Shown: in pieces, positions 19,001 through 27,055 of the stretch
How positions within the stretch are numbered: the stretch's first letter is position 1
How the letters are laid out: the number at the start of each line of letters is the position of its first letter
NCBI RefSeq assembly: GCF_005601135.1
Contig: NZ_CP039381.1
Location: 305,940-369,939, forward strand
Origin: Ruminococcus bovis
GTDB lineage: Bacteria > Bacillota > Clostridia > Oscillospirales > Acutalibacteraceae
DNA length: 64,000 nt
Direction of reading: 5' to 3'
Translations under genes and position numbers: made by a program
Notes under the pieces: model-generated
Database searches by the model: none
Seen by the model: the letters and a program-made list of their open reading frames with translations, nothing else
Told to the model about the DNA's origin: nothing

Positions 19001-19579
19001 AATATTAATCTTAGAAAGTTCAGCAATTACACCGTTACTGTCATAGTCAAGGTTTAGTAGAAGTTTTACATAATCGTCAAGGTCATTTTGGAATACTGTC
19101 ATATTTTGACCTAGATATTCATTGACCTTTACAAACAGAAGTATGTACAGAGATTTGTTGTCTTTTTCTGCTTTATACTTACCCATATTCATTTCATCTT
19201 CCGGTGTAAAATCAAGAACATTATCACCTAAAGTAGAAATGATTTTAGGTTCTTTTTCATCTTTGGACAAGAACAATTGATTATTAAAAGGCAATAGAGA
19301 ATTTGCATCCATATATCTTAGTGCTACAATTCTTGTAAACCAAATATAGGCAATATCCTCTATGGCATCATTAAAAGAAGTAACATAATCTTCTTCGTTA
19401 CTTCTGTTTATTTTTTCAATAAAATGATGTCTTGCAACTTTTTCTTCTTCGGTTAAGTGACCGTAAAACTGAGAAATACCGTTTTCCGTAACGCCAAAGT
19501 AAGTTGCCCTTTCCTTTATATCTTCAATTAATTTGTTTCTTGCAAAAATTGCAAAATTTCTAATTGCTGTTCTGTCCAT
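16043..19579 (-). CDS. pglX: BREX-1-type adenine-specific DNA methyltransferase, orphan
   Basis: A 1178-residue class I N6-adenine methyltransferase of the PglX family. The N-terminus (DRTAIRNFAIFARNKLIEDI) and the segment YIWFTRIVALRYMDAN are PglX hallmarks. The AdoMet loop DPCMGSGHIL is at 311-320 and the catalytic NPPY at 492-495; a long C-terminal region would recognise DNA. No PD-(D/E)xK nuclease motif was seen at the N-terminus, so it does not look like a type IIG restriction enzyme. In BREX systems PglX is encoded with BrxA, BrxB, BrxC, PglZ and BrxL; none is within the window. It overlaps the preceding metallophosphoesterase by 20 bases. It may be an orphan epigenetic methylase or a defence remnant. 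Confidence 0.88.
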   Translation of the reverse strand: MDRTAIRNFAIFARNKLIEDIKERATYFGVTENGISQFYGHLTEEEKVARHHFIEKINRSNEEDYVTSFNDAIEDIAYIWFTRIVALRYMDANSLLPFNNQLFLSKDEKEPKIISTLGDNVLDFTPEDEMNMGKYKAEKDNKSLYILLFVKVNEYLGQNMTVFQNDLDDYVKLLLNLDYDSNGVIAELSKINIDNFTQGVEIMGWFHQYYNTDVFNKLYDGDMSKKKISSKYLPVATQLYTPDWVVKYMVENTLGRVWVDHLIGNGETEKAENFINKWQYYIKDTDEDNPELKKIREKRKDLKPTDIKFIDPCMGSGHILVYAFELLVDIYCNEGYSQSDSALLIVENNLYGLDIDDRASSLSYFALMMKASYYNKNLVLGKYKVNLCSVQESNNIENVDEVALFFSNDNERLLEEFTYLITVFYDGKEYGSILNLRKVDFKSLYNRIEELRNYNPTTKEENNYLKEIFSKLLPLINQANIMSHHYDVVVTNPPYLSNSRMNKKLAMYVNREYNIAKNDLAVVFIQKAVGVLSKEDALIAMITTVSWMYLKSFEKFRKYLLHSFQLNSIVDFGTELFEGKIGHLPVVTWVNRKHLPFQKLCGIRLSEYNYSKRKEKHNQFFNKENYHYTDQYDFAKIPGEPVAYWLGDSFMKAFEQGRTLGELTVCRNGMKTGDNERFLRLWWEVNLSKANFTAENVNDAYESGATYFPYNKGGEYRKWYGNNDYLINWYKNGETVMGKAKLDGRHTQDYNQELKFMPLATWSLITVKPAFRYKQNALSDIAGMSFYTSQDKLLYYLGFCNSVIATEMIKLLAPTMNCQVGDIARLPILHSLSKEQEVNDLVTENINLAKEDFDSFENSWDFTTHPFIKYKTSTGKLLDAYLQWEKVANARFNKVKKNEEKLNDIFLDIYNVKDGFKSEVEEKDVTIYKAEKVRDVKSFLSYVVGCVLGRYNLDDLGNVYTGEVWDIDKYKTFTPVTDNCVVITDNEDYEEDIVYYLKKFLVTVFGENSLEENLAFISSSLNEKGKTPTEKIRNYFFNTFYKEHLSNYTVGVSGKRPIYWMLSSGKKKGFKALVYMHRWYYGTLSGVRSHQLYDMINYYKKAIENLDCNFVDEDDLSYKVMMKYRDTLLSRYDEVQNFEKKLSKLEGVDIDTDDGIKFNHNKVQTTVDGEVINILEKI

Positions 19580-20411
19580 TATCTTTATTCAAACCTTTAA
19601 TATTAATTACAACCAACTCAGGGTTGTTAAAAAGTCTTGGTAAAATATAGTTATACTTAGGGTAGCTGATACCCCTACTAACTATCAAAACTGAATTTTC
19701 CTTTACATATTCTCCACCTGAAAAAGTAGGGAAAAAGCCTTTGTGACCTATCAGTCCCTTATCTTTATGAGGTAGGCTAATCATTCCACCATGTTCGTGA
19801 CCTGAAAGTATCAAATCAAATTTATACCTAAAATAGCTTTTTGCATAAACAGGAAAATGTGCAAGTAAAATTCTATAATTTTCTTTATCAGAATTATAAT
19901 TTACATTTTTCAGTTGTGTTGCCATAGAATTTTCTGACAATTTCACACCGTCATAAACACCACAAATGTCAATCTTGTTGCCATTTATAATGACCTTTTC
20001 TACTTTATCCTCAAGAACCTTTACACCAATTTTCTGTAAATTTGATAAAACTTCTTCAGGTTCTTTCAGTCCGTATTCGTGATTACCCGGTGCAAAATAG
20101 CAGTTATATTTCTGTACAAGAATATTAGCTAACTCATACCCTTGCTGACAACCACTAATTCTATCAACTAAATCTCCACCTAAAAAAACTATATCAGGAG
20201 AAATATTTTCTATTCTTTTCACTATTTCACCTATATCGCCACAATTATGAAAGTCAGAAACAAAGACAGCTTTTATACTTTTCTTTATTTTCTCACTTTC
20301 AATTGTGTAGGTTACATTCTTGATTTTGCGAAATCTAATATCACTAACTGCAATGAAAAATATTACAACTAGGATAATAAAAAGAATTGAAAAAATAATA
20401 TACTTTATCAT
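19560..20411 (-). CDS. Membrane-anchored metallophosphoesterase (YkuE-like)
   Basis: A calcineurin-like phosphoesterase of 283 residues with one N-terminal membrane helix (about 3-24). Metal-binding motifs appear in order: SDFHNCG in place of the usual DxH, GGDLVDR, GNHEYG, a His in LLAHFP, and SGHEHGG. The catalytic domain resembles YkuE-type enzymes, some of which act on lipid-linked substrates. Its end overlaps the pglX start by 20 bases, suggesting translational coupling; the biological link with a DNA methyltransferase is not obvious. A second, larger enzyme of this family lies at 38780-39889. Confidence 0.87.
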   Translation of the reverse strand: MIKYIIFSILFIILVVIFFIAVSDIRFRKIKNVTYTIESEKIKKSIKAVFVSDFHNCGDIGEIVKRIENISPDIVFLGGDLVDRISGCQQGYELANILVQKYNCYFAPGNHEYGLKEPEEVLSNLQKIGVKVLEDKVEKVIINGNKIDICGVYDGVKLSENSMATQLKNVNYNSDKENYRILLAHFPVYAKSYFRYKFDLILSGHEHGGMISLPHKDKGLIGHKGFFPTFSGGEYVKENSVLIVSRGISYPKYNYILPRLFNNPELVVINIKGLNKDNGQNSN

Positions 20412-20425
20412 TAAGTTACCTTAAA

Positions 20426-21652
20426 TTAAAATGCCCAGTTACCATCTTTGAAGATAGGTACTCTCTTGCCGTCTCCGGTAATAGCAGTAATGTTTAAGTC
20501 CTCATTACCAATCATAAAGTCAACATGAACTAGGCTATCGTTAATGCCTCTTTCTCTGCATTGTTCAAGAGTTAAGTCCTCATAGTCCTTTAAACAGTTT
20601 GTAAAACCCTCACCAAAAGCTAGGTGACAAGCTGCATTTTCATCAAACAATGTGTTGTAGAATAGAATTTCACTGTTTCTGATTGGTGAATCATATGGTA
20701 CAAGTGCTACTTCACCAAGATAAGCTGAATTTTCATCCATTGCAATAATTGACTTTAGTAGGTCCTCATTCTTTTCAGCCTTTACTTCTACTGCCTTACC
20801 ATTTTCAAATCTTACTGAGAAATTCTCAATTAGCTGACCTTGGTATGAAAGTGGCTTTGATGCATAAACAATACCCTCAGCAACACCTTTCTTTGGTGTG
20901 ATGAAAATTTCTTCTGATGGGATATTTGCATTAAATGGTACATTTGTACCTAGTGTATCTTCACAACCACCTAGGAACTGAGCAGTTTCTATCATACCTA
21001 CCTTAAAGTCAGTACCGTTAGATGACTTGTACTCTAATGTTTCAATACCCAGTGAATTTAGGTAGTCACATCTTTCTTTTAGGTCTTTGTTATGTTCTTC
21101 CCAATTTTTGATAGGGTCACCGTTAGCTCTTGAAGTGTATAGGATAGCTTCCCATAGCTTTTCAATAGCAACACTTTTACGCTCATTAGGGAAAACTTTC
21201 TTTGCCCAATCAGCTCCCGGAACTGCTGCAATACACCACTGATACTTATTATCCATTTGGTCACGATATGGCTTAGTGATTTTTCTCTTAATCTGCTGAG
21301 ATTTTACCAGCTTTTCCATATTAACACCCTTTAATCCGTCAGGGTCTTCACTTTCAAGATAAATAATTGCAGGTAGCACATCAACCTTGTGTTGTAGTCT
21401 AGCCTTTTCCCATTCTTCAACTTTGGAAAGCACCTTTTCCTTTTGCCAACGAACATGAAGTTTAGTAAGTGGCTGATAGTTCCAATCAACAATAACTTTA
21501 CCTGCACCACTTCGGTAACATTCTTCAACCAGCATTTTCACAAATTCAGGTTGGTCAAGTTGTGCAGTAATATACACCTCTTGATTTTTCTGTACATTAA
21601 CACCCTTTTGGGCAATTAGCTTTGCATAATTTCTTAAATCTGTCTTTTTCAT
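20426..21652 (-). CDS. M29-family aminopeptidase (AmpS/PepS-like)
   Basis: A metal-dependent exopeptidase of 408 residues that removes N-terminal amino acids from peptides in the cytoplasm. The M29 pattern is seen from KLIAQKGVNVQKNQEVYI at the N-terminus through the metal-site region around NIPSEEIF, LGEVALVPYDSPI, the ACHLAFGEGF segment and the C-terminal HVDFMIGNEDLNITA. The start is ATG 21652 with AAGGTGA upstream, eight codons inside the longest frame. It precedes the metallophosphoesterase-pglX pair by 14 bases and probably heads that transcript. Confidence 0.9.
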   Translation of the reverse strand: MKKTDLRNYAKLIAQKGVNVQKNQEVYITAQLDQPEFVKMLVEECYRSGAGKVIVDWNYQPLTKLHVRWQKEKVLSKVEEWEKARLQHKVDVLPAIIYLESEDPDGLKGVNMEKLVKSQQIKRKITKPYRDQMDNKYQWCIAAVPGADWAKKVFPNERKSVAIEKLWEAILYTSRANGDPIKNWEEHNKDLKERCDYLNSLGIETLEYKSSNGTDFKVGMIETAQFLGGCEDTLGTNVPFNANIPSEEIFITPKKGVAEGIVYASKPLSYQGQLIENFSVRFENGKAVEVKAEKNEDLLKSIIAMDENSAYLGEVALVPYDSPIRNSEILFYNTLFDENAACHLAFGEGFTNCLKDYEDLTLEQCRERGINDSLVHVDFMIGNEDLNITAITGDGKRVPIFKDGNWAF

Positions 21653-21751
21653 ATATATCACCTTATTATCTTTCACTAGGATTATCCATAGTTACATATA
21701 AATTATAATACTCAAATTATACTATATTTATTAATAAATTACAATAAAAAG

Positions 21752-21794
21752 GGTTGTGGCAAATACTTTTCATTATAAGTTATTTACCACAACC
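21752..21794 (-). terminator. Terminator of the HAD gene
   Basis: GGTTGTGGCAAAT pairs with ATTTACCACAACC (one mismatch); on the minus strand TTTTTATTG follows. Confidence 0.75.
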
Positions 21795-21798
21795 TTAT

Positions 21799-22620
21799 TT
21801 AACTATTAAATTTTTCTTGTAAAAATAAAGCTACACCATCTTGATTATTACTTAAAATGACCTTAGTTGCAATTGATTTTAATTCTTTACAAGCATTATC
21901 CATTGCATAACATTCATCGGAAATCTGAAACATAGGTACATCATTGATAGCATCACCAAAGGTCACTACCCTATCAAAATTATATGTTTCTTTTAACTGC
22001 AAAATCCCATTAGCCTTTGATGCAGTTATAGGCATAATCTCACACCAATAAGACTCATTATAAATTTCTTTCTGAAATGTTACTCTAATATTGTTATTTT
22101 CTTTAATAGAATTATAAAACTCTTTTACCTCATCATATTCACCAATAATAGTGAAATAAAAAATATTACCCTCATAAAGGTTTTCACTACTGTTCAGAGG
22201 GTTCATTCTAGGGTCATTACCTCTAACATCAAGGTAATATTTTGTACCTTGATTTACAAAATTCTTGTTATAGCTAACCTTTTCTACATTATTAACAAAT
22301 GAATACACCAAAGGGTTAAGTGAAGATTTCTTAATATTTTCAATAATAAAATCTCTGTCAGCCTTATCAAAGTAATTGGAATTCACTATATCTCCTGTAT
22401 CTTTCATCATTGTGAAAGTACCGTTATATACAACTACAGGTAACTTTAGGTTCAAACCCTCAATTTTATCACTTGCAGAAACTAAGCTTCTTGCAGTAGC
22501 AACTGTAAAGTTCATTCCTTTATCAATAAGAGTGTTAATAATATTTTTACTATTTTCGCTAATCTTAACATCACTGTTCAGTAGTGTACCGTCAAGGTCA
22601 GAAACATAAAGTGTATTCAT
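21799..22620 (-). CDS. Cof-type HAD hydrolase
   Basis: A 273-residue haloacid-dehalogenase phosphatase of the Cof subfamily. The nucleophile motif DLDGTLLNSD is at residues 9-18. A large C2 cap lies in the middle, then SKANGILQL (Lys of motif III) and TFGDAINDVPMFQ (motif IV). Members dephosphorylate sugar phosphates or cofactors such as FMN and PLP; specificity cannot be read from sequence. The stop of the XRE gene and the start of this gene abut directly, so the three-gene unit membrane protein-XRE-HAD is one transcript ending in the stem at 21752-21794. Confidence 0.92.
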   Translation of the reverse strand: MNTLYVSDLDGTLLNSDVKISENSKNIINTLIDKGMNFTVATARSLVSASDKIEGLNLKLPVVVYNGTFTMMKDTGDIVNSNYFDKADRDFIIENIKKSSLNPLVYSFVNNVEKVSYNKNFVNQGTKYYLDVRGNDPRMNPLNSSENLYEGNIFYFTIIGEYDEVKEFYNSIKENNNIRVTFQKEIYNESYWCEIMPITASKANGILQLKETYNFDRVVTFGDAINDVPMFQISDECYAMDNACKELKSIATKVILSNNQDGVALFLQEKFNS

Positions 22621-22815
22621 TTATTCCTCCCAAAACAGTTCATCCAAAGTTTTGCTAAGTGCTTTACAAATTGCAATGCAAAGTTTGATTGTAGGGTTGT
22701 AGTCACCCTTTTCAATAGCATTTATAGTTTGTCGTGATACTCCAACAAGCTCAGCAAGTTTAGCCTGAGAAATATCCATACCTGCCCTAGCAGACTTTAA
22801 CTTTAAATTTTTCAT
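22621..22815 (-). CDS. Small XRE-family transcriptional regulator
   Basis: A 64-residue helix-turn-helix protein; residues 6-60 contain the whole Cro/cI domain with SQAKLAELVGVSRQTINAIEKGDYNPT as the recognition region. It matches the small YozG-like regulators usually paired with a membrane protein. Its ATG overlaps the stop of the membrane protein gene as ATGA (22812-22815), which implies translational coupling. It probably controls its own operon from the promoter at 23387-23415. Confidence 0.9.
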   Translation of the reverse strand: MKNLKLKSARAGMDISQAKLAELVGVSRQTINAIEKGDYNPTIKLCIAICKALSKTLDELFWEE

Positions 22816-23345
22816 TCTTCAATCTCTTTCTTTTCTACTTTTTTGTCAATGATGATTTTCATAATTGCAATTACTGAAACAATCAAGAATGTGATGCCAC
22901 AAACTAGGTTCATAATAAATGCTTCATCACCATCACCACTAACTGTATTACCAAAATAGCAAACAAGGTTAATTACACTTACTGCCAAAAAGATAATAAC
23001 ATACTTTGAAAGATTACCGGACAATGAAACATAAGCATCTTTAACAATTGCATAAATAACAAATACGGCAACGCCTAAGCAAATACCCACAAAGTTCATT
23101 GACATTGTATCAAGCCAATTACCAAAGAAATTGCAAAATAGACCGTTGGCAACATAGTAAGCAATAACTGTAAAGAAAGAATACTTATATGCTACACCTT
23201 GAATAGCCTTTTGTCTTTCGTCGTAATCGTTAGTAGGTTTACCTTTTTTCTTTCTATACAAATGTGCAAAAAGACAAACAAGGAAAACCACTACAAAACC
23301 TGCAACAATACCTAATGCATAAAAAAGTTTCTCAGTATTAATCAT
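22812..23345 (-). CDS. Membrane protein partner of XRE regulator
   Basis: A 177-residue protein with about five hydrophobic helices and a charged Lys/Glu tail. The segment NDYDERQKAIQGVAYKYSFFT is characteristic of DUF-type membrane proteins found next to small XRE regulators in Firmicutes. Their joint function is unknown; roles in sensing envelope state have been supposed for such pairs. It is the first gene of the three-gene unit, with AGGTTTT upstream of ATG 23345. Confidence 0.78.
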   Translation of the reverse strand: MINTEKLFYALGIVAGFVVVFLVCLFAHLYRKKKGKPTNDYDERQKAIQGVAYKYSFFTVIAYYVANGLFCNFFGNWLDTMSMNFVGICLGVAVFVIYAIVKDAYVSLSGNLSKYVIIFLAVSVINLVCYFGNTVSGDGDEAFIMNLVCGITFLIVSVIAIMKIIIDKKVEKKEIEE

Positions 23346-23386
23346 AATAAAACCTCCAATAAAATTTATTTTTATCTCCTGACTAT

Positions 23387-23415
23387 ATATTACTACCCAG
23401 ATTACATTATGTCAA
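23387..23415 (-). promoter_or_regulatory. Promoter of the membrane protein-XRE-HAD unit
   Basis: TTGACA (23410-23415), 17-base spacer, TAATAT (23387-23392) on the minus strand, about 40 bases before the first start codon. Confidence 0.7.
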
Positions 23416-23491
23416 GTATATTTTACAATTATTTTGAAATATTTTACTTTATGTTAAGTCAGCTTTTCTAATATATATTTTTAGGCAATAA

Positions 23492-23521
23492 AAAAGTCAC
23501 ACCGAAAACAGTATGACTTTT
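23492..23521 (-). terminator. Terminator of the PAP2 gene
   Basis: AAAAGTCA/TGACTTTT stem with an imperfect upper part, followed by TTTTTTATTG on the minus strand. Confidence 0.7.
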
Positions 23522-23541
23522 AGAATTTATTAACTTATTTA

Positions 23542-24246
23542 TTACTTTTTCAGTACAACCTTATTTGTCTTTTTCTTAGGTCTTACAAACGAAATAAACT
23601 TATACCTTACAACATCATAGGCTCTGCCAAGGTTAAATTTCTTTGAAAGAAATAATCCGATTTCAGCCACTACAATACCACCGATAATATCAACAAACAC
23701 ATGTTGCTTTACAAATACAGTTGACATACAAATTAGTACAGCAAGAACAAACCACACCTTGCTATACATAGGGTGAACCTTCTTACACCTTAAAGCACCT
23801 CTAAAGCAAATCCAGCTTTCCATACAATGGATAGATGGGAAAAGATTATTAGGTTGGTCCAATGAATAAACAGCATTAGTCAACCAGTTAAGAACACCTC
23901 CGGAAGGAACATTTGCTCTTGTCATAGTGGTTGGGATAATAACAAAACAAAATAGGCAAATGGTTTTGCACACAAATTCAGCAGCAAAAAGCTCATTGCA
24001 AAGACTTCTACTTTCTTTAGCAAACACCAAGAAACCTATAATCCACAACGCATAAGAAAGAACATATATCACTACAAAAGAGGATACATAAGGAATGTAA
24101 CTATCTAATTTTATTGAAAAATCATAATGGGTCATTTTGTTGGTAAAGAACCTTGTCATATTGTAAACAAGGGTGTTCCAAACAAGACAAACCACAATAG
24201 GCAAATACGCATATCTTGGAATTAACTGTTTTTTCATATCAAACAT
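23542..24246 (-). CDS. PAP2-type phosphatase-like membrane protein
   Basis: A protein of about 234 residues with six predicted helices. It has the PAP2 motifs NLFPSIHCMES (motif C2, catalytic His) and VFVKQHVFVDIIGG (motif C3, with Lys-Gln in place of the usual Ser-Arg). The first motif KxxxxxxRP is not evident, so this resembles the inositolphosphotransferase/Aur1-like branch more than undecaprenyl-diphosphate phosphatases. Activity is therefore uncertain. The start is poorly defined: ATG 24246 or 24237 fit the first helix but neither has a strong ribosome site. It stands alone with its own terminator. Confidence 0.75.
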   Translation of the reverse strand: MFDMKKQLIPRYAYLPIVVCLVWNTLVYNMTRFFTNKMTHYDFSIKLDSYIPYVSSFVVIYVLSYALWIIGFLVFAKESRSLCNELFAAEFVCKTICLFCFVIIPTTMTRANVPSGGVLNWLTNAVYSLDQPNNLFPSIHCMESWICFRGALRCKKVHPMYSKVWFVLAVLICMSTVFVKQHVFVDIIGGIVVAEIGLFLSKKFNLGRAYDVVRYKFISFVRPKKKTNKVVLKK

Positions 24247-24419
24247 ATTAGCACAACCACATTTCAAAATCAAGATTTAATCTATGTTTTATATACCTTT
24301 TACAAAAAATGTACATAAATTAACATACATATTTTATGAATAAGTCCATTTGTTTATTCATATATTTTGGTAAATATATAGAAATTGTAGAATTTGTCGA
24401 ATTTCGTTGGTGCATTTCA

Positions 24420-24448
24420 TTGTATTAAAGTGATAAATAGTGTATAAT
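24420..24448 (+). promoter_or_regulatory. Promoter of the amino-acid symporter gene
   Basis: TTGTAT (24420-24425), 17-base spacer, TATAAT (24443-24448). Transcription should begin near 24455, directly before the hairpin at 24459-24489. Confidence 0.7.
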
Positions 24449-24458
24449 ATACAGGTAC

Positions 24459-24493
24459 AAGGTAGTGCATATATTCGGTGTGCTACCTTTTTT
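24459..24493 (+). terminator. Attenuator-like terminator in the symporter leader
   Basis: AAGGTAGTGCA pairs with TGTGCTACCTT through eleven pairs, two of them G-U, and six T residues follow (24488-24493). It sits immediately after the promoter, 40 bases before the coding start, so most transcripts may end as a short RNA of about 40 bases. Confidence 0.65.
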
Positions 24494-24531
24494 CCGTAGT
24501 AATATACAATTTAAAAATGAGGAGCAGAATT

Positions 24532-26277
24532 ATGGAACATTTTATGAACTCACTGCAAAATGTCCTAAACGACATTGACAATGCAGTATGGGGTCCTGTA
24601 ATGCTGATACTGCTTGTTGGTACAGGTGTTTACCTAACCTTTAGGTTTGGTTTTCTACCTTGGAGAAACCTTTTTCCATCACTAAAAGCACTTTTCAGCA
24701 AAGAATCAAGAATTAAAAAAGACGGTGGCAAAGGTGATGTTTCTCCTTTTGCAGCACTTATGACTGCACTTGCATCTACAATCGGTACAGGTAACATTGT
24801 TGGTGTTGCCACTGCTATGGTAGCCGGTGGTCCGGGTGCTTTGGTATGGATGTGGATTTCAGCAGCGTTTGGTATTACAACAAAGTTTGCTGAATGTGCA
24901 TTATCTATTAAGTACAGAGTTGTTAATGACCGAGGTGAAATGCTTGGTGGTCCTATGTACTCAATTAAGGCAGCATTTCACGACAAGCTACCTGGTAAAA
25001 TTTTGGCAGTATTATTTGCAATCTTTGCATTACTTGCTTCATTCGGTATCGGTAACTTAACACAAGCTAACTCAATTTCTGATGCAGTTAACTCAACCTT
25101 TACTATTCCTACATGGGTAACAGGTCTAATCCTTACTGTTATGGTACTGCTTATTGTTTTAGGTGGTATTCAGAGTATTTCAAAGGTTTCTTCTGTACTA
25201 GTCCCTGCAATGGCTGTCTTTTACATTATCGCAGGTCTTGTAGTTATCTTCGGTAACATTTCCGGTATTCCTGAAGGACTAAGAAACATTTTTGTTATGG
25301 CTTTTTCCGGTAAATCAGTTGCCGGTGGTATAGCCGGTACACTTACTGCAACAATGATGAACTCAATGCGTTACGGTGTTGGCAGAGGTGTATTTAGTAA
25401 TGAAGCCGGTATGGGTTCTGCTGCTATTGCTGCAGCTGCTGCACATACTGACAACCACATTCGTCAAGGCTATATCAATATGTGTGGTACATTCCTAGAT
25501 ACAATTGTTGTTTGTACAATTACAGGTTTAGCTATTGCATCATCCGGAGTGCTTGGTACAACTAATGCAGCTATGGATGGCACATATGTTATTGATAATA
25601 ACAAAATCACTATTGCATCTCACAATATTGGTTCTGACTCCTCATACAAAGACACAATTTACGAGTATGCATTAACTGATGATGGTTTCTCATTAACTGA
25701 TGATAGTGGTAATGTTACAAACTACACACCTTGTACTAAAGAAAAAATTGCTACAAATCAGGAAACTGACTTTGACAAAAAGATGGATGGTGTAGAAGCT
25801 AAGGCTACCGAAACAACTTTACAGGGTACATGGCAAGATGAAAGTGGTAACAATGTAAAGTTCAGTACTGATGGACAGTACGAATCACTTACACTAACAA
25901 CCGGTGCTAAGCTAACTATTGAAGCATTTAGAAGTGTACTTGGTGATGTTGGTGCTTACCTTGTAACTATCGGACTTATCCTCTTTGCTTTCTCTACTAT
26001 TCTTGGTTGGGAATATAACGGTGAAAAGGCACTTGAGTTCCTTGCTAAAAAGCCACTTGTATGTTACATATACAGAATTATATTCTCACTTGTTGTTTAC
26101 TTCGGTGCAGTAATTTCTCTTGATATTGTATGGTCATTCTCAGATATTGCGAATGCACTTATGATTGTTCCTAATGTTATTGCAGTATTAATCTTAAGCA
26201 ATAAACTTGCAAAAGAAACTAAAGAATTCCAACCAATTTGGAAAGAAGAAAGAGCAAAAGCTAAGAATAATAAATAA
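24532..26277 (+). CDS. AgcS-family alanine/glycine:cation symporter with extra extracellular domain
   Basis: Takes up alanine or glycine with Na+ or H+. The family core is clear: LVGTGVYLTFRFGF, the signature TALASTIGTGNIVGVATA, KFAECALSIKYR and the SNEAGMGSAAIAAAAA segment, with about ten helices in 581 residues. Usual members have 440-500 residues. The extra length is an insert of about 115 residues (345-460) before the last helices, rich in Asp, Thr, Gly and Asn, with two strand-rich stretches including LQGTW and FSTDGQYE like a small calycin-type barrel. The start ATG 24532 has GAGGAGC upstream; the longer frame has no site. Expression probably passes the leader terminator at 24459-24493. 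Confidence 0.92.
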   Translation: MEHFMNSLQNVLNDIDNAVWGPVMLILLVGTGVYLTFRFGFLPWRNLFPSLKALFSKESRIKKDGGKGDVSPFAALMTALASTIGTGNIVGVATAMVAGGPGALVWMWISAAFGITTKFAECALSIKYRVVNDRGEMLGGPMYSIKAAFHDKLPGKILAVLFAIFALLASFGIGNLTQANSISDAVNSTFTIPTWVTGLILTVMVLLIVLGGIQSISKVSSVLVPAMAVFYIIAGLVVIFGNISGIPEGLRNIFVMAFSGKSVAGGIAGTLTATMMNSMRYGVGRGVFSNEAGMGSAAIAAAAAHTDNHIRQGYINMCGTFLDTIVVCTITGLAIASSGVLGTTNAAMDGTYVIDNNKITIASHNIGSDSSYKDTIYEYALTDDGFSLTDDSGNVTNYTPCTKEKIATNQETDFDKKMDGVEAKATETTLQGTWQDESGNNVKFSTDGQYESLTLTTGAKLTIEAFRSVLGDVGAYLVTIGLILFAFSTILGWEYNGEKALEFLAKKPLVCYIYRIIFSLVVYFGAVISLDIVWSFSDIANALMIVPNVIAVLILSNKLAKETKEFQPIWKEERAKAKNNK

Positions 26278-26363
26278 TTTTCAATTGTAATATAGTAGGT
26301 AATATTTGATTTTATTTACTGCTTTTGATTTCATTTACCGTTACAAAAACAAAATATAAACTT

Positions 26364-26393
26364 AAAGGAGTGGTTCAGCCACTCCTTTTCTTT
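26364..26393 (+). terminator. Terminator of the symporter gene
   Basis: Perfect stem AAAGGAGTGG/CCACTCCTTT, loop TTCAG, followed by TTCTTTTTC. Confidence 0.88.
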
Positions 26394-26575
26394 TTCCTTA
26401 TTCTCATTTTTATTGTAATTTATAATAAATATAGTAAGTTATACCTACAAATAAGTTTTTTCAATTTTCATTATGCGTAAAGGTTAGTTAAATAAATTTG
26501 GGTTTGTGGGGATGATTATGTAATGTAGATTAATTAGATAGTAACCGATTAATTCATCTAGTTTATAGTTTTTCC

Positions 26576-26635
26576 CTCCTTCAGTCATTCTTTAAAAGGT
26601 GAATTGCTTTGCAATTCACGAATGACAGCTCCCTC
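26576..26635. repeat. 60-base block identical to 1026-1085
   Basis: Identical to 1026-1085, same orientation; carries the GAATTGCTTTGCAATTC palindrome. Confidence 0.85.
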
Positions 26636-26907
26636 GTCTGAGGGAGCCGGATACAGTTTCTACAAATCAATAAGTATGTACATATTTTCAAAATTGTACA
26701 TACTTTGTTGCCTCCTCCCTCGCTGAGGGATAAGTGAGCATCCAAATTTTATATTTGGCTTTGCGAACTTATGCAGAGGCTGGTGGCTTTGTGTATGCAA
26801 AGACGGAAGGAGTGGTTGATATTTTAAACTTGTTTAAAATATCATCATAGAAGTAACTTTCCTTTATTTCTAACTATAAAATACAATGAACATTATGAGA
26901 TACAGTT

Positions 26908-26934
26908 GTAGGGGACATCATTGATGTCCCGTTA
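26908..26934. repeat. Variable-stem hairpin repeat, copy 3
   Basis: GTAGG then GGGACATC (26912-26919), loop ATT, GATGTCCC (26923-26930), GTTAC. Same architecture as 704-731 with a different stem. Confidence 0.7.
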
Positions 26935-27032
26935 CAAACTAGCCTTTATATAGGTACTTTGCCCTATGTAGCAAGTTATAATTTCTAGTTTCTACATAGG
27001 ACAAAATTGTATAAAATATTTTACTATTAAAC

Positions 27033-27055
27033 GGGCGAACGATGTTCGCCCCTAC
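27033..27055. repeat. Variable-stem hairpin repeat, copy 4 (inverted)
   Basis: GGGCGAAC (27033-27040), loop GAT, GTTCGCCC (27044-27051), CTAC. Inverted member of the family. Confidence 0.7.
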
